DNA of 64,000 bases from an uncultured Acidimicrobiales bacterium (GCA_937930695.1 CALHCB010000061.1:1-64000); one strand, 5' to 3'; positions 1 through 10,351 are shown, counted from the first letter of the stretch. A program made the numbers and translations. The notes: generated from the sequence alone by a model not told the origin.

Positions 1-2
1 CC

Positions 3-320
3 TATGCCGCTGGCTGGCCTCCTGCCTTCATCGGCGATCTGGCGTACTACTGCGAAGAGTTCGACCTTCGAGATCGAGCGAGCGAGATCGACACCGCCAA
101 CATTGGTGTCCACATCCTTTCGGGTGAGTACGACCATTCCGGTTCGGTCGCTCACGGTCGGACAGCACACGAAGCCATCCCAGGATCAACGTTCGCGGAG
201 ATGTCTGGAGTCGGGCACTTCCCGATGTCTGAGAACCCCGAAGCGTTCTTTCCCCACCTGCTTCCCGTTTTGGACCGAATTCGAGGGGAAGCCCCTCACC
301 ACGAAAGAGTGAGCTCATGA
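3..320 (+). CDS. alpha/beta hydrolase, C-terminal fragment (5' end outside window)
   Basis: Frame 3 reads YAAGWPPAFIGDLAYYCEEFDL...GEYDHSGSVAHGRTAHEAIPGSTFAEMSGVGHFPMSENPEAFFPHLLPVL, with a typical catalytic-His region (GVGHFPMSENPE). The stop overlaps the next ATG (ATGA). Confidence 0.7.
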   Translation, partial: YAAGWPPAFIGDLAYYCEEFDLRDRASEIDTANIGVHILSGEYDHSGSVAHGRTAHEAIPGSTFAEMSGVGHFPMSENPEAFFPHLLPVLDRIRGEAPHHERVSS

Positions 321-1084
321 AGTTGGGAGCCTCGATGCCACTGGCGGATCTCACGGGAGGTCCGCTTCAATTCGGGAGCGTCGCACAGAACGCACGCACT
401 ATCGAGGCGATCGGGTTCGAATCGATCTGGGTGTTTGACGCTGTCGGAAGAGGATTCGTGCTCCACGATCCTTTGATGGCACTCGCCGTGGCATCGTCGG
501 CAACCACCACGATCGAACTTGGAACTGGCATCATGCAGCTTCCGATTCGAAACGTTGTTGACGTTGCCCATCGTGCCCTCAGCCTGGCGCAGCTCGCCGG
601 GGATCGCTTTCTGTTCGGAGTCGGTCCAGGATCGACAGCTGCTGACTTCGAACTCTTCGGAACGAACTTCGCCGACCGCTTCGCTACCTTCGATGCGCAG
701 TACGAGCAGCTCGTCGAGTTGATGTCGACCGGGTCTGGTCCGAGCGGCGCCCTCTCACCGTGGCCCGGGGTCGCTGGATCGGTCTCCATGGCACTTGCCG
801 GATGGCGTGGTCGGTGGGTTGAGCGAGCGGCAACCGAGGCATCCGCGTGGATCGCATCAGCAGCGAACGCGGATGATGAAACACTCGCCGCCGCCATCAA
901 GAGGTATCGCGCCGCCGGAGGAACCAGAGCTGTGGTGACGAACGTGCAGGTTGGGCTCGATATCGCTCCTGCGGTCGCCAGAATCGGACGCCTCGCTTCG
1001 ATGGGCTTTGACGATGTGGTGGCGTTCGATCTGACCCCAACCACCGAGCGGCTCACGGCGCTCCGAGCGGAAGTGACGCCATGA
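317..1084 (+). CDS. LLM class (luciferase-like) flavin-dependent oxidoreductase
   Basis: MKLGASMPLADLTGGPLQFGSVAQNARTIEAIGFESIWVFDAVGRG...IELGTGIMQLPIRN...RFLFGVGPGST: luciferase-like monooxygenase fold. Confidence 0.8.
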   Translation: MKLGASMPLADLTGGPLQFGSVAQNARTIEAIGFESIWVFDAVGRGFVLHDPLMALAVASSATTTIELGTGIMQLPIRNVVDVAHRALSLAQLAGDRFLFGVGPGSTAADFELFGTNFADRFATFDAQYEQLVELMSTGSGPSGALSPWPGVAGSVSMALAGWRGRWVERAATEASAWIASAANADDETLAAAIKRYRAAGGTRAVVTNVQVGLDIAPAVARIGRLASMGFDDVVAFDLTPTTERLTALRAEVTP

Positions 1085-2469
1085 CCGAACAAGCCATGAC
1101 CGAACAACTTGCAACGGACCTTTGGGACCGTTTCGGAAAGCTTTCGCTCGACGATGTTCCCGCTTCTGTGCGCCAAGTTGCGCATCAATGCGTCCTCGAC
1201 TGGCTCGGATGCGCTCTCGCCGGAAGCTCCGAACCCCTCGCCGGCATTCTGCGCGACGAGTTCAGCCAGGATGAAGGCGTCGCCACTCTCGTTGGATCGA
1301 ATCGTCGAGCAGGGACGCTTCTTGCCTCGCTGGTCAACGGGGCTACCGGCCATGCGCTCGACTTCGACGACACCCACACACAAATGGGCGGCCATCCGAC
1401 CGCTCCGGTACTCCCCGCCGCGCTGGCCTTGGCGGAGGAACAGGACCGGTCGGGCCGAGACCTTCTGACCGCGCTCATCGTTGGCCTGGAGATCGAATCC
1501 CAGGTGGGGACGGCGTTTGGTCCAGAGCACTACGCAAAAGGGTGGCACCAAACCGCCACTGTTGGAGTATTTGGTGCCGCAGCGGCCGCAAGCTGGCTCC
1601 TCGGTCTGAACCCCGAACAGTTCGGTTGGGCGTTCGGTATCGCCGCGAGCAATGCGGCTGGTCTCAAGGCCAACTTCGGAACAATGACGAAGCCCCTGCA
1701 TGCGGGGAGTGCCGCCGAGCGCGGACTCATGGCAGCTCGATTGGCAGCGAGGGGATTCACCGCGAATCCAGATGCCCTCGGCGGCAACCAGGGGCTCGCC
1801 CAAGCCGCAGGGTCCGGCCAACTCCAGATGGAGCGTTTTGCCCGATGGGCCGACGATTGGCTGACACCGCGAACGCTCTTCAAATATCACGCGGCCTGCT
1901 ACCTCACCCACGCCGGCATCGAGGCCACGACCGCCGCCCTCCAAGCCGGCGGAGTCCTCCGACCCTCTGGGATCGATGCAATCACGCTCACGGTCAGTCC
2001 TGGCATTCTCGACGTCTGCGGCATTCCCGAGCCAACTACCGGCCTGGAGGCGAAGTTCAGCCTCACCGGCACCCAGTCGTTGCTCGTCCATGGTTGCGAC
2101 ACCGGAGCGATCGCGACGTACGAGGACGGTCCAATCAACCGCCCGGAGGTCCAAGCGTTCTTCAAACGAGTGACGGTGGAGACTGATGCCGACCTCACGA
2201 CGACCCAAACCAGAGCCTTCGTTGTGCGCGATGGTCAAACACATCAAGCCGACTATGACTCTGGCCGGCCTTCGGTCGATCTTGATGAGCAAGGACGGAA
2301 ACTTCGACGGAAGTTCGATGCTCTTGCTGGCCCGGTAGTTGGGCGAGGTCAGGCAGATACGATCGCCGAGCTGGTCGGGACACTGCCGGATCTCGCCTCT
2401 GTCGGGACCCTCACGTCGTTGTGTCGACCGGCCGAGCGCACCCAATCGAGAGAATCGGTCGACCTGTGA
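1081..2469 (+). CDS. MmgE/PrpD family protein
   Basis: VLDWLGCALAGSS...LVNGATGHALDFDDTHTQMGGHPTAPVLPAALALAE is the classic MmgE/PrpD signature. 4-bp overlap with upstream gene. Confidence 0.9.
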   Translation: MTEQAMTEQLATDLWDRFGKLSLDDVPASVRQVAHQCVLDWLGCALAGSSEPLAGILRDEFSQDEGVATLVGSNRRAGTLLASLVNGATGHALDFDDTHTQMGGHPTAPVLPAALALAEEQDRSGRDLLTALIVGLEIESQVGTAFGPEHYAKGWHQTATVGVFGAAAAASWLLGLNPEQFGWAFGIAASNAAGLKANFGTMTKPLHAGSAAERGLMAARLAARGFTANPDALGGNQGLAQAAGSGQLQMERFARWADDWLTPRTLFKYHAACYLTHAGIEATTAALQAGGVLRPSGIDAITLTVSPGILDVCGIPEPTTGLEAKFSLTGTQSLLVHGCDTGAIATYEDGPINRPEVQAFFKRVTVETDADLTTTQTRAFVVRDGQTHQADYDSGRPSVDLDEQGRKLRRKFDALAGPVVGRGQADTIAELVGTLPDLASVGTLTSLCRPAERTQSRESVDL

Positions 2470-2482
2470 AGAACCCAACGCG

Positions 2483-3274
2483 GTGAGTTCGTACCCGCCT
2501 CCGAATCAAATCCTGAGCGTCTACGGCATCGATCTCGTGTGGGATGAGGAGGGCAACCTCAGCGGCACATCCTCAGTCGATCCTAAACTTCTTGGCGTCG
2601 ACGGCGAACCGTGTGGAGTCGGAGCACTCGTGCCGCTCGTCGACATCATGGCCGGCACCTTGTCTGCTCGGGCATTCCGACCCGATTGGCAGACCACGAC
2701 CGACGTCTGGATTCACGAAGTCACGCCGTTGCGATCTGGTCCTATCGATGTTTCGATGCGGGTTCTTCGCCAGGGCAAACGGAGCCTGGTGGTGTGTTCC
2801 GACGTCTTCGGCCAGGGCGAGCTCGTCGCCACCTCGACGGTGGAGTTCACCCGCATCTCCCGCTCGGCATCGCCGCACTCGATTGAGCAGGGCCCGGCCG
2901 TTGGGGAGCCGTTCCGACTTGGTTCTGGCCCGTTGCTCGGCCGGCCGCTCGATGAGGCCTGCGGGTTCGAAGTGGTCGCACCCGGGGTCGTCATGGCGGA
3001 CAAGTCGGACTTCGTTCGCAACAGCATGGGAACCCTCCAGGGCGGCGCTGCCACGGTGTTGGCAGATCTGGCGGCTCGCTCAATCGTCGGCGCCGGATCT
3101 CGAGTTGTGGATCTCAACTACCGCTTCTTGTCACAGACGAAAGACGGTCCCGCTCGAGCGACCGCCACCCTGATTCGACGCACTGATGCAACAGCAACCG
3201 TCTCGGTCGAGATCGTCGACACGTCCGCCAACGACGCCATCGTTGGATGGTCGGTTGCTACTGTCGATCGCTAA
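2483..3274 (+). CDS. PaaI-like / hotdog thioesterase family protein
   Basis: Tandem hotdog-like regions, e.g. NSMGTLQGGAATVLADLAARSIVG. GTG start chosen after the PrpD stop. Confidence 0.65.
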   Translation: MSSYPPPNQILSVYGIDLVWDEEGNLSGTSSVDPKLLGVDGEPCGVGALVPLVDIMAGTLSARAFRPDWQTTTDVWIHEVTPLRSGPIDVSMRVLRQGKRSLVVCSDVFGQGELVATSTVEFTRISRSASPHSIEQGPAVGEPFRLGSGPLLGRPLDEACGFEVVAPGVVMADKSDFVRNSMGTLQGGAATVLADLAARSIVGAGSRVVDLNYRFLSQTKDGPARATATLIRRTDATATVSVEIVDTSANDAIVGWSVATVDR

Positions 3275-3690
3275 TGGACTACTCCGAGATCGTCGACCGC
3301 GAAATCGAGCAAGGTCGCCGGCGAGGACTGTTCGACAATCTCCGCGGCCACGGGCTGCCAATCAAGGATCTCGGACAGCAACGTGCCGACGGATGGTGGG
3401 CGGTTCGATTCGTCCGAAACGATCGAGCGCAAGCCCGCAACGATGATCTCGAGCGAGAGCTTGCGATGACCCGACGGCAGATCTGGCGAGCAGAATCTGA
3501 GGCTGACGTTGGCGAACTTGTTGGCTGGATGAACTCACGCATCATCGAGCACAATGGCTTGAGCAGGGGCACAGACATCGAACGGATGGCCGAGATGGAC
3601 CTCCAGGCTGAGATCAATCGCTATCGCACTCGACAGTCACCTGCCGAACAACCACTCCGCACTCGATGGTGGAATCGGCGCTGGTACTGA
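3274..3690 (+). CDS. DUF1992 (DnaJ homologue subfamily C member 28-like) domain protein
   Basis: IVDREIEQGRRRGLFDNLRGHGLPIKDL...WWAVRF matches the DUF1992 pattern. TAATG overlap with upstream gene. Confidence 0.65.
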   Translation: MDYSEIVDREIEQGRRRGLFDNLRGHGLPIKDLGQQRADGWWAVRFVRNDRAQARNDDLERELAMTRRQIWRAESEADVGELVGWMNSRIIEHNGLSRGTDIERMAEMDLQAEINRYRTRQSPAEQPLRTRWWNRRWY

Positions 3691-3705
3691 GGGGTTTGCT
3701 ACTCC

Positions 3706-4890
3706 GTGTCGCAACGCCGCCAACTCACGATCCTTGCAACCGGGCTCGTGATGTCCATGGCCACATGGTTCTCGACTGCCGCCGTACTGAGTCAGTTGCG
3801 CCTGGCGTGGAACCTCACCAATACCCAGGCCAGCTGGCTGACGATCGCGGTGCAAATCGGTTTCGTGGTCGGCGCAGTGATCTCTGCGTTGACGAACCTC
3901 GCGGACCGGCTCTCTCCGTATCGATTGATACTGCTTGGGACCCTCGGTGCAGCGGCCGCGAATTTGGCCTTGGCTTCAGTTGATTCGTTCTCACCGGCTC
4001 TCGGGCTCCGTCTGGTAACCGGAGTGTTCCTGGCCCTCGTGTACCCACCGGCGCTGAAGGCAATGTCCACCTGGTACCAAACAGGCCGCGGCTTTGCCCT
4101 TGGCGTCATGATCGGGGCACTCACGGTCGGATCGGCGCTCCCTCATCTGTTGAATTCATTCGGCGGGCTCGACTGGCGACCGACCCTGATCTTGGCTTCG
4201 GTGCTCACCCTCACGGGCGGCCTGCTTATCGTCGGACTCGGGCGGGAGGGGCCACATTCAGTAGCCGCTGCTCACTTCGACCCGACCCAAATCGGGCGCA
4301 TTGTCGCCAACCGGGAGTTCCGATTGGCAAGCCTCGGCTATTTCGGGCACATGTGGGAGCTGTACGCGATGTGGGCTTGGATCGCCGCCTTCTACGGCGA
4401 AGTCTTCTCCAGCAGGCAGACCGCGAGCCTCGTCGCTTTCTTCGTCATCGCGAGCGGCGCAGCGGGGTCGGTGTATGCCGGTCTGGTGTCTGACCGTCGA
4501 TCTCGTGCCGAGGCGGCCGGATTGGCCATGCGTTGGTCTGCCCTGTTTGCGCTCGTCACCGGATTTCTTGAGGATGCGCCAGCCGTGTTGGTTGTTGGAG
4601 CGGGCCTTGTGTGGGGGTTCTGGGTCGTGGCAGATTCGGCTCAATTCTCAACGATCGTTACTGAAGTCACCGACCGGGCGTACGTCGGAACCGCACTCAC
4701 CCTGCAACTCGCCGCTGGGTTCGTGCTCACCGTGTTCACGATCTTTCTGGTGCCCGTCGTACGCGATGCGTCGAGTTGGGGCTGGGCCTTTGCCATGCTC
4801 GCACCGGGTCCCATTGTGGGAGCGCTGGCCATGCGGACACTTCGGCTGACGCCCGACAGGGTCGGCATCACCACGTCCAGGCCTCGCTGA
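3706..4890 (+). CDS. MFS transporter
   Basis: About 12 hydrophobic segments with MFS-like loops (NLADRLSPYRLILLG, VSDRRSRAEAAG). Confidence 0.85.
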   Translation: MSQRRQLTILATGLVMSMATWFSTAAVLSQLRLAWNLTNTQASWLTIAVQIGFVVGAVISALTNLADRLSPYRLILLGTLGAAAANLALASVDSFSPALGLRLVTGVFLALVYPPALKAMSTWYQTGRGFALGVMIGALTVGSALPHLLNSFGGLDWRPTLILASVLTLTGGLLIVGLGREGPHSVAAAHFDPTQIGRIVANREFRLASLGYFGHMWELYAMWAWIAAFYGEVFSSRQTASLVAFFVIASGAAGSVYAGLVSDRRSRAEAAGLAMRWSALFALVTGFLEDAPAVLVVGAGLVWGFWVVADSAQFSTIVTEVTDRAYVGTALTLQLAAGFVLTVFTIFLVPVVRDASSWGWAFAMLAPGPIVGALAMRTLRLTPDRVGITTSRPR

Positions 4891-4895
4891 CACCC

Positions 4896-5408
4896 TTAGT
4901 TGGCGCTGCGAAGCAACTCCATCAGCAGACCATCGCCCCATGAGCCGTCTGCCTGGCGCTCGTACTCCCGCAGCACGCCAACAGGTCGGAACCCAACGCC
5001 CTGGTAGCACCTGATTGCGGCCTCGTTGTCCGCTGCGGGATCGATGGTGATCCGGTGATGACCCAAGTCGTCGAATAGATGCCGGACTAAACGCCGAATG
5101 GCGTCGGTCGCGATGCCCCGCCGATGGACCTCAGGCGCGACGTAGATGTCAATCGACGCATGGCGGTACTCCGGCTCATCTTCTTCTGCGAATTGAATGA
5201 GGCCAACGATCCTGCCGCTGGCGGCCTCCTCGATTGTCAGGCGGACAGCATCGTCATCTTCCACGTCGGCGAGAAACTCCGCATCAAGATCCTCCCCACG
5301 CCATCGAGCGAACACCTCAGGTGTCTTGCGAATAGCCACGAGCGCTGACTGATCATCATGGGTCACCGGCCGAAGTCGAACCACAGTGCCGACAAGCTCG
5401 CCTGTCAT
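4896..5408 (-). CDS. GNAT family N-acetyltransferase
   Basis: GTVVRLRPVTHDDQSALVAI...IYVAPEVHRRGIATDAIRRLVRHLFDDLGHHRITIDPAADNEAAIRCYQGVGFRPVG. Confidence 0.92.
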   Translation of the reverse strand: MTGELVGTVVRLRPVTHDDQSALVAIRKTPEVFARWRGEDLDAEFLADVEDDDAVRLTIEEAASGRIVGLIQFAEEDEPEYRHASIDIYVAPEVHRRGIATDAIRRLVRHLFDDLGHHRITIDPAADNEAAIRCYQGVGFRPVGVLREYERQADGSWGDGLLMELLRSAN

Positions 5409-6694
5409 TGCCCCGCCCTTTCGAGATCGGCCTCGACCAGCGTGCCAACCTGCAAGGCCAGCGCATCAGCACCCCGCTTGGCATTGATCAGCAGGCCAAG
5501 CGGCATCCCGTTGCAATCTGTCAAACGAGCGTCGCTCCCGAGCGGAACAGTGAGCGATGGCTGACCGGTCATGTCCCAAAGGGAACAGTTGCCGACCCGA
5601 GGTTCGCGATCTTCGGCCGACGCTTCGGTCAGCAGACCGGCCCCCTTGCGAATGGTGGGGCACAACAAGACATCCCACGATTCGAAGGCCTGTTCGACAA
5701 CCCTGGTGACGTGGCTCTTCGCGTCGAGCGCTGCTGCATACATCACGGGATCAACGGACTCAAAGAGATCAAGCCAGTGGCGCAAATCCGCCCCAATTCG
5801 CTCTGGATCTGCGGCTCGAAGTGCTTGGCCGTACTCCTCCATGAGATCGGCGCAGAGCGTGTTCGCATGATCGTCCGTTCCGTCCAAATCGATGCCGAGA
5901 TCAACGCGACCCAACCTCCAACCGGAGGCTTCGAGGACCTCAAGCCCGGCCTCGAACGCGGCGACAACGTCTGGCGTCGCAAGTTCGAGAACGTCACCTT
6001 GCAGCACGCCGACGCGAAGAGCCGAACGCTCGATCGGTCCTGGCCGCAGATCATCCCAGCCCGAATCCTGAATGACCCGCAGCACGTCGATGGCCTCGGT
6101 AACCGAACGGGCGATCGGTCCAACGTGGTCGAGGTGACGCGAGCACACGCTTACTCCGTCAGTGGGTACACGTCCGAAGGTCGGCTTGAATCCGACCACG
6201 CCACACGCGGCAGCTGGTTGGCGAATGGAGCAAGAAGTATCGGAGCCGAGGGCGACGGGCACAAGGCCCGAGGCGACCGCGATTGCTGAGCCGGAGGAAG
6301 AGCCACCCGGGTAGCGCGTCGGGTCGTGGGGATTGCGGGCCTCGCCAAACCAGTCGTTCAGGCCGGTCGTACCACAGCACAACTCGGTGCAGTGTGTCTT
6401 TCCGACAATCACCGCGCCTGCTTCCCGGAGACGAGCGACGACCGTCGCATCAGCCGTCGGAACCCGCTCGGCGAAGACGCCGCTTCCCAACGTCGTGCGC
6501 AATCCGGCCGTGTCAATGCAGTCTTTGATCCCGATCGGCACTCCATCGAGCGGACCGAACGACTCCCCGGCTGAGCGTCGAGCGAGCGAAGCAGAACGGG
6601 CCGCCATCGCACCGTCGCGATCGACGGTGATGAAGGCGTTGTTGGTGTCCTGCTCGATGGCATGAAGAACGGGGGCAACCATGGCCCGGATCAT
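5405..6694 (-). CDS. amidase (amidase signature family)
   Basis: [21 protein letters not shown] and [47 protein letters not shown]. 4-bp overlap with the GNAT gene. Confidence 0.92.
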   Translation of the reverse strand: MIRAMVAPVLHAIEQDTNNAFITVDRDGAMAARSASLARRSAGESFGPLDGVPIGIKDCIDTAGLRTTLGSGVFAERVPTADATVVARLREAGAVIVGKTHCTELCCGTTGLNDWFGEARNPHDPTRYPGGSSSGSAIAVASGLVPVALGSDTSCSIRQPAAACGVVGFKPTFGRVPTDGVSVCSRHLDHVGPIARSVTEAIDVLRVIQDSGWDDLRPGPIERSALRVGVLQGDVLELATPDVVAAFEAGLEVLEASGWRLGRVDLGIDLDGTDDHANTLCADLMEEYGQALRAADPERIGADLRHWLDLFESVDPVMYAAALDAKSHVTRVVEQAFESWDVLLCPTIRKGAGLLTEASAEDREPRVGNCSLWDMTGQPSLTVPLGSDARLTDCNGMPLGLLINAKRGADALALQVGTLVEADLERAGQ

Positions 6695-7518
6695 GACATG
6701 CTCAGCAGCTGTCGGGCGGTAATCCGGCGTGCCCGGAGGTCCCGTGCAAGTTCAGGAAACCCTCCAACGAGCACATCGCTGAAGCGACCTGTGGTGTAGT
6801 CATGCAAGATCCCATAGCGAGTCTCGATGGCGTGGTCGTAGGGCTGAAAAGTCCCGAAGAGACGATCCCAGATGATGAAAGACGCTCCAAAGTTCTTGTC
6901 GAGGTATTCGGCGTTCGACGCGTGGTGTGCCCGGTGATTGAGCGGAGTCACGAAGATCTTGTCGAGTATGCCGAGCGAGCCAACGGACTCTGAGTGCTGG
7001 AGCTGGCCGAAGATCAAAGCCAGGGCGCCGAGGGCGGCATACATGACCGGATTGAACCCCAACAGCGGTGCCCACAACACGATGACTGGCTTGTAGAACA
7101 TCTCCATCCAGGGCATGCGAACAGCAGTCGTGTAGTTGAACTCGGTGGAGGAGTGATGAATGGAGTGCGACGCCCAAAGCAAGCGAGTGGTGTGCTCGGC
7201 CCGATGAACCCAGTAGTAGGCGAAGTCGCCAAGGACCCACAGCACGATCCAGGACCACCACGCGAAGACCGGGATGTCGAAGAGGCGAGCGTTCTCCCAG
7301 ATCCACACATAGAGGACGAAGATCGAGAGTTTGGTGCCGAGCACCTTGCCGACCAGGTACGCAAACCCGGCAAAAGCCGACAGCGAGGTTTGGCGACGAT
7401 CGATCGAGCGACCACGGAGAAGAAGGGCCGACGTTTCGAAGACGAAGATGGCCGTGACAGCGCCAACAAGGAGAACGAGGTTGTTCTCGAGGAGCCAGGT
7501 GGTTGCGTTGCGAAGCAT
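6691..7518 (-). CDS. sterol desaturase / fatty acid hydroxylase family protein
   Basis: Histidine boxes YYWVHRAEHTTRLLWASHSIHHSSTEFN and NHRAHHASNAEYLDKNFG. Confidence 0.92.
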   Translation of the reverse strand: MLRNATTWLLENNLVLLVGAVTAIFVFETSALLLRGRSIDRRQTSLSAFAGFAYLVGKVLGTKLSIFVLYVWIWENARLFDIPVFAWWSWIVLWVLGDFAYYWVHRAEHTTRLLWASHSIHHSSTEFNYTTAVRMPWMEMFYKPVIVLWAPLLGFNPVMYAALGALALIFGQLQHSESVGSLGILDKIFVTPLNHRAHHASNAEYLDKNFGASFIIWDRLFGTFQPYDHAIETRYGILHDYTTGRFSDVLVGGFPELARDLRARRITARQLLSMS

Positions 7519-7560
7519 ACGAAAAGCTTCGACTTCCAGTGGCTCCCGAACGATCCGGGG

Positions 7561-7586
7561 AACCCCCCAACGTTTCCTGGGGGTTT
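7561..7586 (-). terminator. terminator-like hairpin just 3' of the dikinase lipoprotein gene
   Basis: AACCCCCC...GGGGGTT inverted repeat next to the stop codon; no strong U tract. Confidence 0.4.
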
Positions 7587-7587
7587 C

Positions 7588-10287
7588 TCAGCCGAGAAGG
7601 CTGCGACGATCAGCAAGACCGAGAATCTCACTCAAATAGCGGTCAGCGGTGGTCAGAAGCACCTCAGGATCACATGACTCGCCAGGTGTGTCAGCAGTCA
7701 GTCGGAATGGGGCGCGAGAGTAGCCAAAGTCGGGCGACGCAGTGGGACTCGTAAAGACCTCGTAGATGTCGCAGTCCAGGCGCTCGATGTGGCTTGCTCT
7801 CGCCAGCACATCTCGAGGAATCGGCAGCTCGCGAACCTCAGCAACAAGACCTCGCAGTCCAGGATCAAGGCTTCTGGCCTGTTTGATCACGAGCCGACCA
7901 GGCAACTGAGCATCCTCTTGCGCGAACGCTGGCCAACCGGCGTCCATGGTCTTGAATTCGAAGTCGAGCGTGACCGTAGAGATCTGGTGGGAAGCGATGA
8001 GCGTTGCATTCTCTTGATCCCGCCAGAGCACCGTGGTTCGTTCGGCGGCGCGCACCAACTCGGCGATCTCGATATCACCGAGCACCGGGCCCTCCCCGTC
8101 GATTGTCGATTCCGAAACACGATCGATCGTGAGCTCGCTGTCTCTCCCAATCGTCACCTCGATCTCCTCAGGCAGATCAAAGGCCTCGGGATCTGGGTTG
8201 GTGACGCTGACGTCACCTCGCTGGACGTTGATCGTGGCCTCGCTCCCACCGTCGGGCAACAAGGTCAGGGTGAGCACGCCGTTGTTGACCTCTAGGGCAT
8301 CGTCGAACCGGGCGTGCACGAGCACACCCATCCCACCGGATCGGTGGTCGACGTTCTCCAGCCGGCGCTCCTCGAACGCTTCGAAGCTCCAGTACGAGGC
8401 CCATGTCTTTTTGATGGTGCGCTCGATGGTCTTCTTGTGATCGTCTTCATCAGGTTGGGCCAGCGGATCCAGGAATCCGGTGTTTGAGTCGTACAGACCG
8501 GCGCCGCTGAAACCCTCGATGTCCTCAACCGAACTGGACGAACGAAATCTCAGGCCCTGTGTTGGCGCATAGTCCCCGAACGTTGCGTCGAGATACTCCT
8601 CCAACGCAACAAGCGTTGCTGGATCCATCGACCGCTCACGGAACAGATCCATGAAGCCCCCGGCTTCAAGGATGTTGCCGATGGGGGTGCCCGGTGGGTA
8701 CGAGGCCTGGAAGGCCTCTGCCGCCGCACCGTCCGATTCAGCGGTGTAGATCTCAGCAAATGCCTCGGGCCCCTCGAGCAGCAGGTAGCGGACCCACCGC
8801 TCCTCCACGAAGCCACTGTTGGACAACATGGCGTCCAGCTCGGTCTTGAGCAGATCGAGGTGTTCGAAGTACGGGCGAACCGTGATTGCCTGGGGAGTCA
8901 GCGGTTCGGTCAGCTCGTCGGTCCCAAGGAGCGCAAGGAAGCCCGCAGACTTGCCGCCGATGACCGGGCGAAGCGCCGCCACATCAGCCGCACTTTGGAT
9001 CGCCAGTTCGGCCTCGGTTAAGTCAATGAAATAGGGGAGTGACTCGACATCAACTGCCGGTACGCCGATGGGCGAGGGTTGGTTCAGGGCCCGCCAACCT
9101 TGGTATTCCTCGTCGGTCAACAACACGAGCGACACCACCGCCTCACCGTCGCTCCCCACCGCAGCGGACAACAAGGCTGGAGCGCGACTCTTCGCGGCCT
9201 GGAGAATGTCCGGATCATCAGTCACGCCCGCAACCGAGGCGTTCGGAATACCGCGGTTTCGGGCCAGAAGATTGACGTGGGCGAGCGGGGTCTGGGGAGC
9301 GGAGGAGATGAGTCCCGTCGCTGGGGGCAAGGTGTCGAGCGGGTTCTCGACCAACAAGATGTCGGTAGCACGAGCGAGAGTCAGATCGAACTCCGACTCG
9401 ATGAGTCGCAGTCGTCCGGCGGCAATTCCCTCGTTGTAGACCGCCGTTTGACCCACCGGAACAAGATCGCGATACGTCGTGATGCGCGCCGCGAGTGGAT
9501 GCCCGGCCTGCTGCATTTCGAGGGCGACCACCTCGTGGCTCGGCGAGCGCACGACCCACTCGAGGGCGTCTCCGATCTCTGGCCCAGCTGATGCCTGGAG
9601 ACGTTCGAAAAACAGCTCCACGTCCTCAACTGTCACCGCATCGGTGTACTCCAACTCGATGAGCCACCGTCCTGCCCTGTCATCGACCGAGTCCGGAAAG
9701 AAGACAAGGGAACCAACGCCAAAGTTCCGAGGATCTGAATGAAGGGCCAAGTCGTAGAACTGAGGCGAGTAGAGACGTTCCGAGGTGCGTTCAGAACCCG
9801 CCCAGGTCAGATCGAGGGGAAGGGCGTCAGCATCGAGGCGCTGCGCCCACGCGTACACCTCAGCGATCGATGTGAACCCCAGATCCTCGACAGGCTCCAC
9901 ATCAGTCCCTGGCACCTCTTCGCCATTGAGCAAACGCCACCAGTACCACTCATCGTGGAGGCTGTAAAAGGACGAGTCCATCCAGAAGACCTCTCCCTGA
10001 TTCGGCATGTCGGGGATCACAAACTTCACTGAGGCAACGCCTTGCTCATCGGTTGCAGCAAGAGAGAAGAAGTCGTCGGCGGATTCAAGCGAGGCCGCAT
10101 CATGAGCGTTGAAGCCGCCAGGAGCGATTGTGGCGGCAACGAATGATGTTGTCGTCGATTCGAACTCGCTGGTTTGCGGATCGGATGTCGTCGTCGGTCG
10201 AGCGCCTGTCGTCGACGACGAACACGCCGTCAGGAACAGCACGAAGATCAGGACTGACAAGATCAGAACTGATAGGCGAGTACGCAT
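7588..10287 (-). CDS. predicted lipoprotein with PEP-utilising phosphohistidine-like domain followed by PEP/pyruvate-binding (PPDK_N-type) nucleotide-binding domain
   Basis: N-term MRTRLSVLILSVLIFVLFLTACSSS (lipobox LTAC). Phosphohistidine-like motif ATGLISSAPQTPLAHVNLLARNRGIPNASVAG. Then IGGKSAGFLALLG and GLRFRSSSSVEDIEGFSGAGLYDS (PPDK_N). Start reassigned from the ORF-track start at 10506. Confidence 0.75.
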   Translation of the reverse strand: MRTRLSVLILSVLIFVLFLTACSSSTTGARPTTTSDPQTSEFESTTTSFVAATIAPGGFNAHDAASLESADDFFSLAATDEQGVASVKFVIPDMPNQGEVFWMDSSFYSLHDEWYWWRLLNGEEVPGTDVEPVEDLGFTSIAEVYAWAQRLDADALPLDLTWAGSERTSERLYSPQFYDLALHSDPRNFGVGSLVFFPDSVDDRAGRWLIELEYTDAVTVEDVELFFERLQASAGPEIGDALEWVVRSPSHEVVALEMQQAGHPLAARITTYRDLVPVGQTAVYNEGIAAGRLRLIESEFDLTLARATDILLVENPLDTLPPATGLISSAPQTPLAHVNLLARNRGIPNASVAGVTDDPDILQAAKSRAPALLSAAVGSDGEAVVSLVLLTDEEYQGWRALNQPSPIGVPAVDVESLPYFIDLTEAELAIQSAADVAALRPVIGGKSAGFLALLGTDELTEPLTPQAITVRPYFEHLDLLKTELDAMLSNSGFVEERWVRYLLLEGPEAFAEIYTAESDGAAAEAFQASYPPGTPIGNILEAGGFMDLFRERSMDPATLVALEEYLDATFGDYAPTQGLRFRSSSSVEDIEGFSGAGLYDSNTGFLDPLAQPDEDDHKKTIERTIKKTWASYWSFEAFEERRLENVDHRSGGMGVLVHARFDDALEVNNGVLTLTLLPDGGSEATINVQRGDVSVTNPDPEAFDLPEEIEVTIGRDSELTIDRVSESTIDGEGPVLGDIEIAELVRAAERTTVLWRDQENATLIASHQISTVTLDFEFKTMDAGWPAFAQEDAQLPGRLVIKQARSLDPGLRGLVAEVRELPIPRDVLARASHIERLDCDIYEVFTSPTASPDFGYSRAPFRLTADTPGESCDPEVLLTTADRYLSEILGLADRRSLLG

Positions 10288-10351
10288 CCACGTCTCCCAA
10301 CGGCGATGTTCAGCTGACGTGTTCCCATCGGCTCTGTGGCAGCATGGGTGA

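Noticed and set aside
367-2478. 703-aa minus-strand ORF
   Set aside because: Antisense to LLM and MmgE/PrpD genes that have clear family motifs; its translation is Arg/Ser/Gly-rich without recognisable domains, typical of high-GC shadow ORFs.
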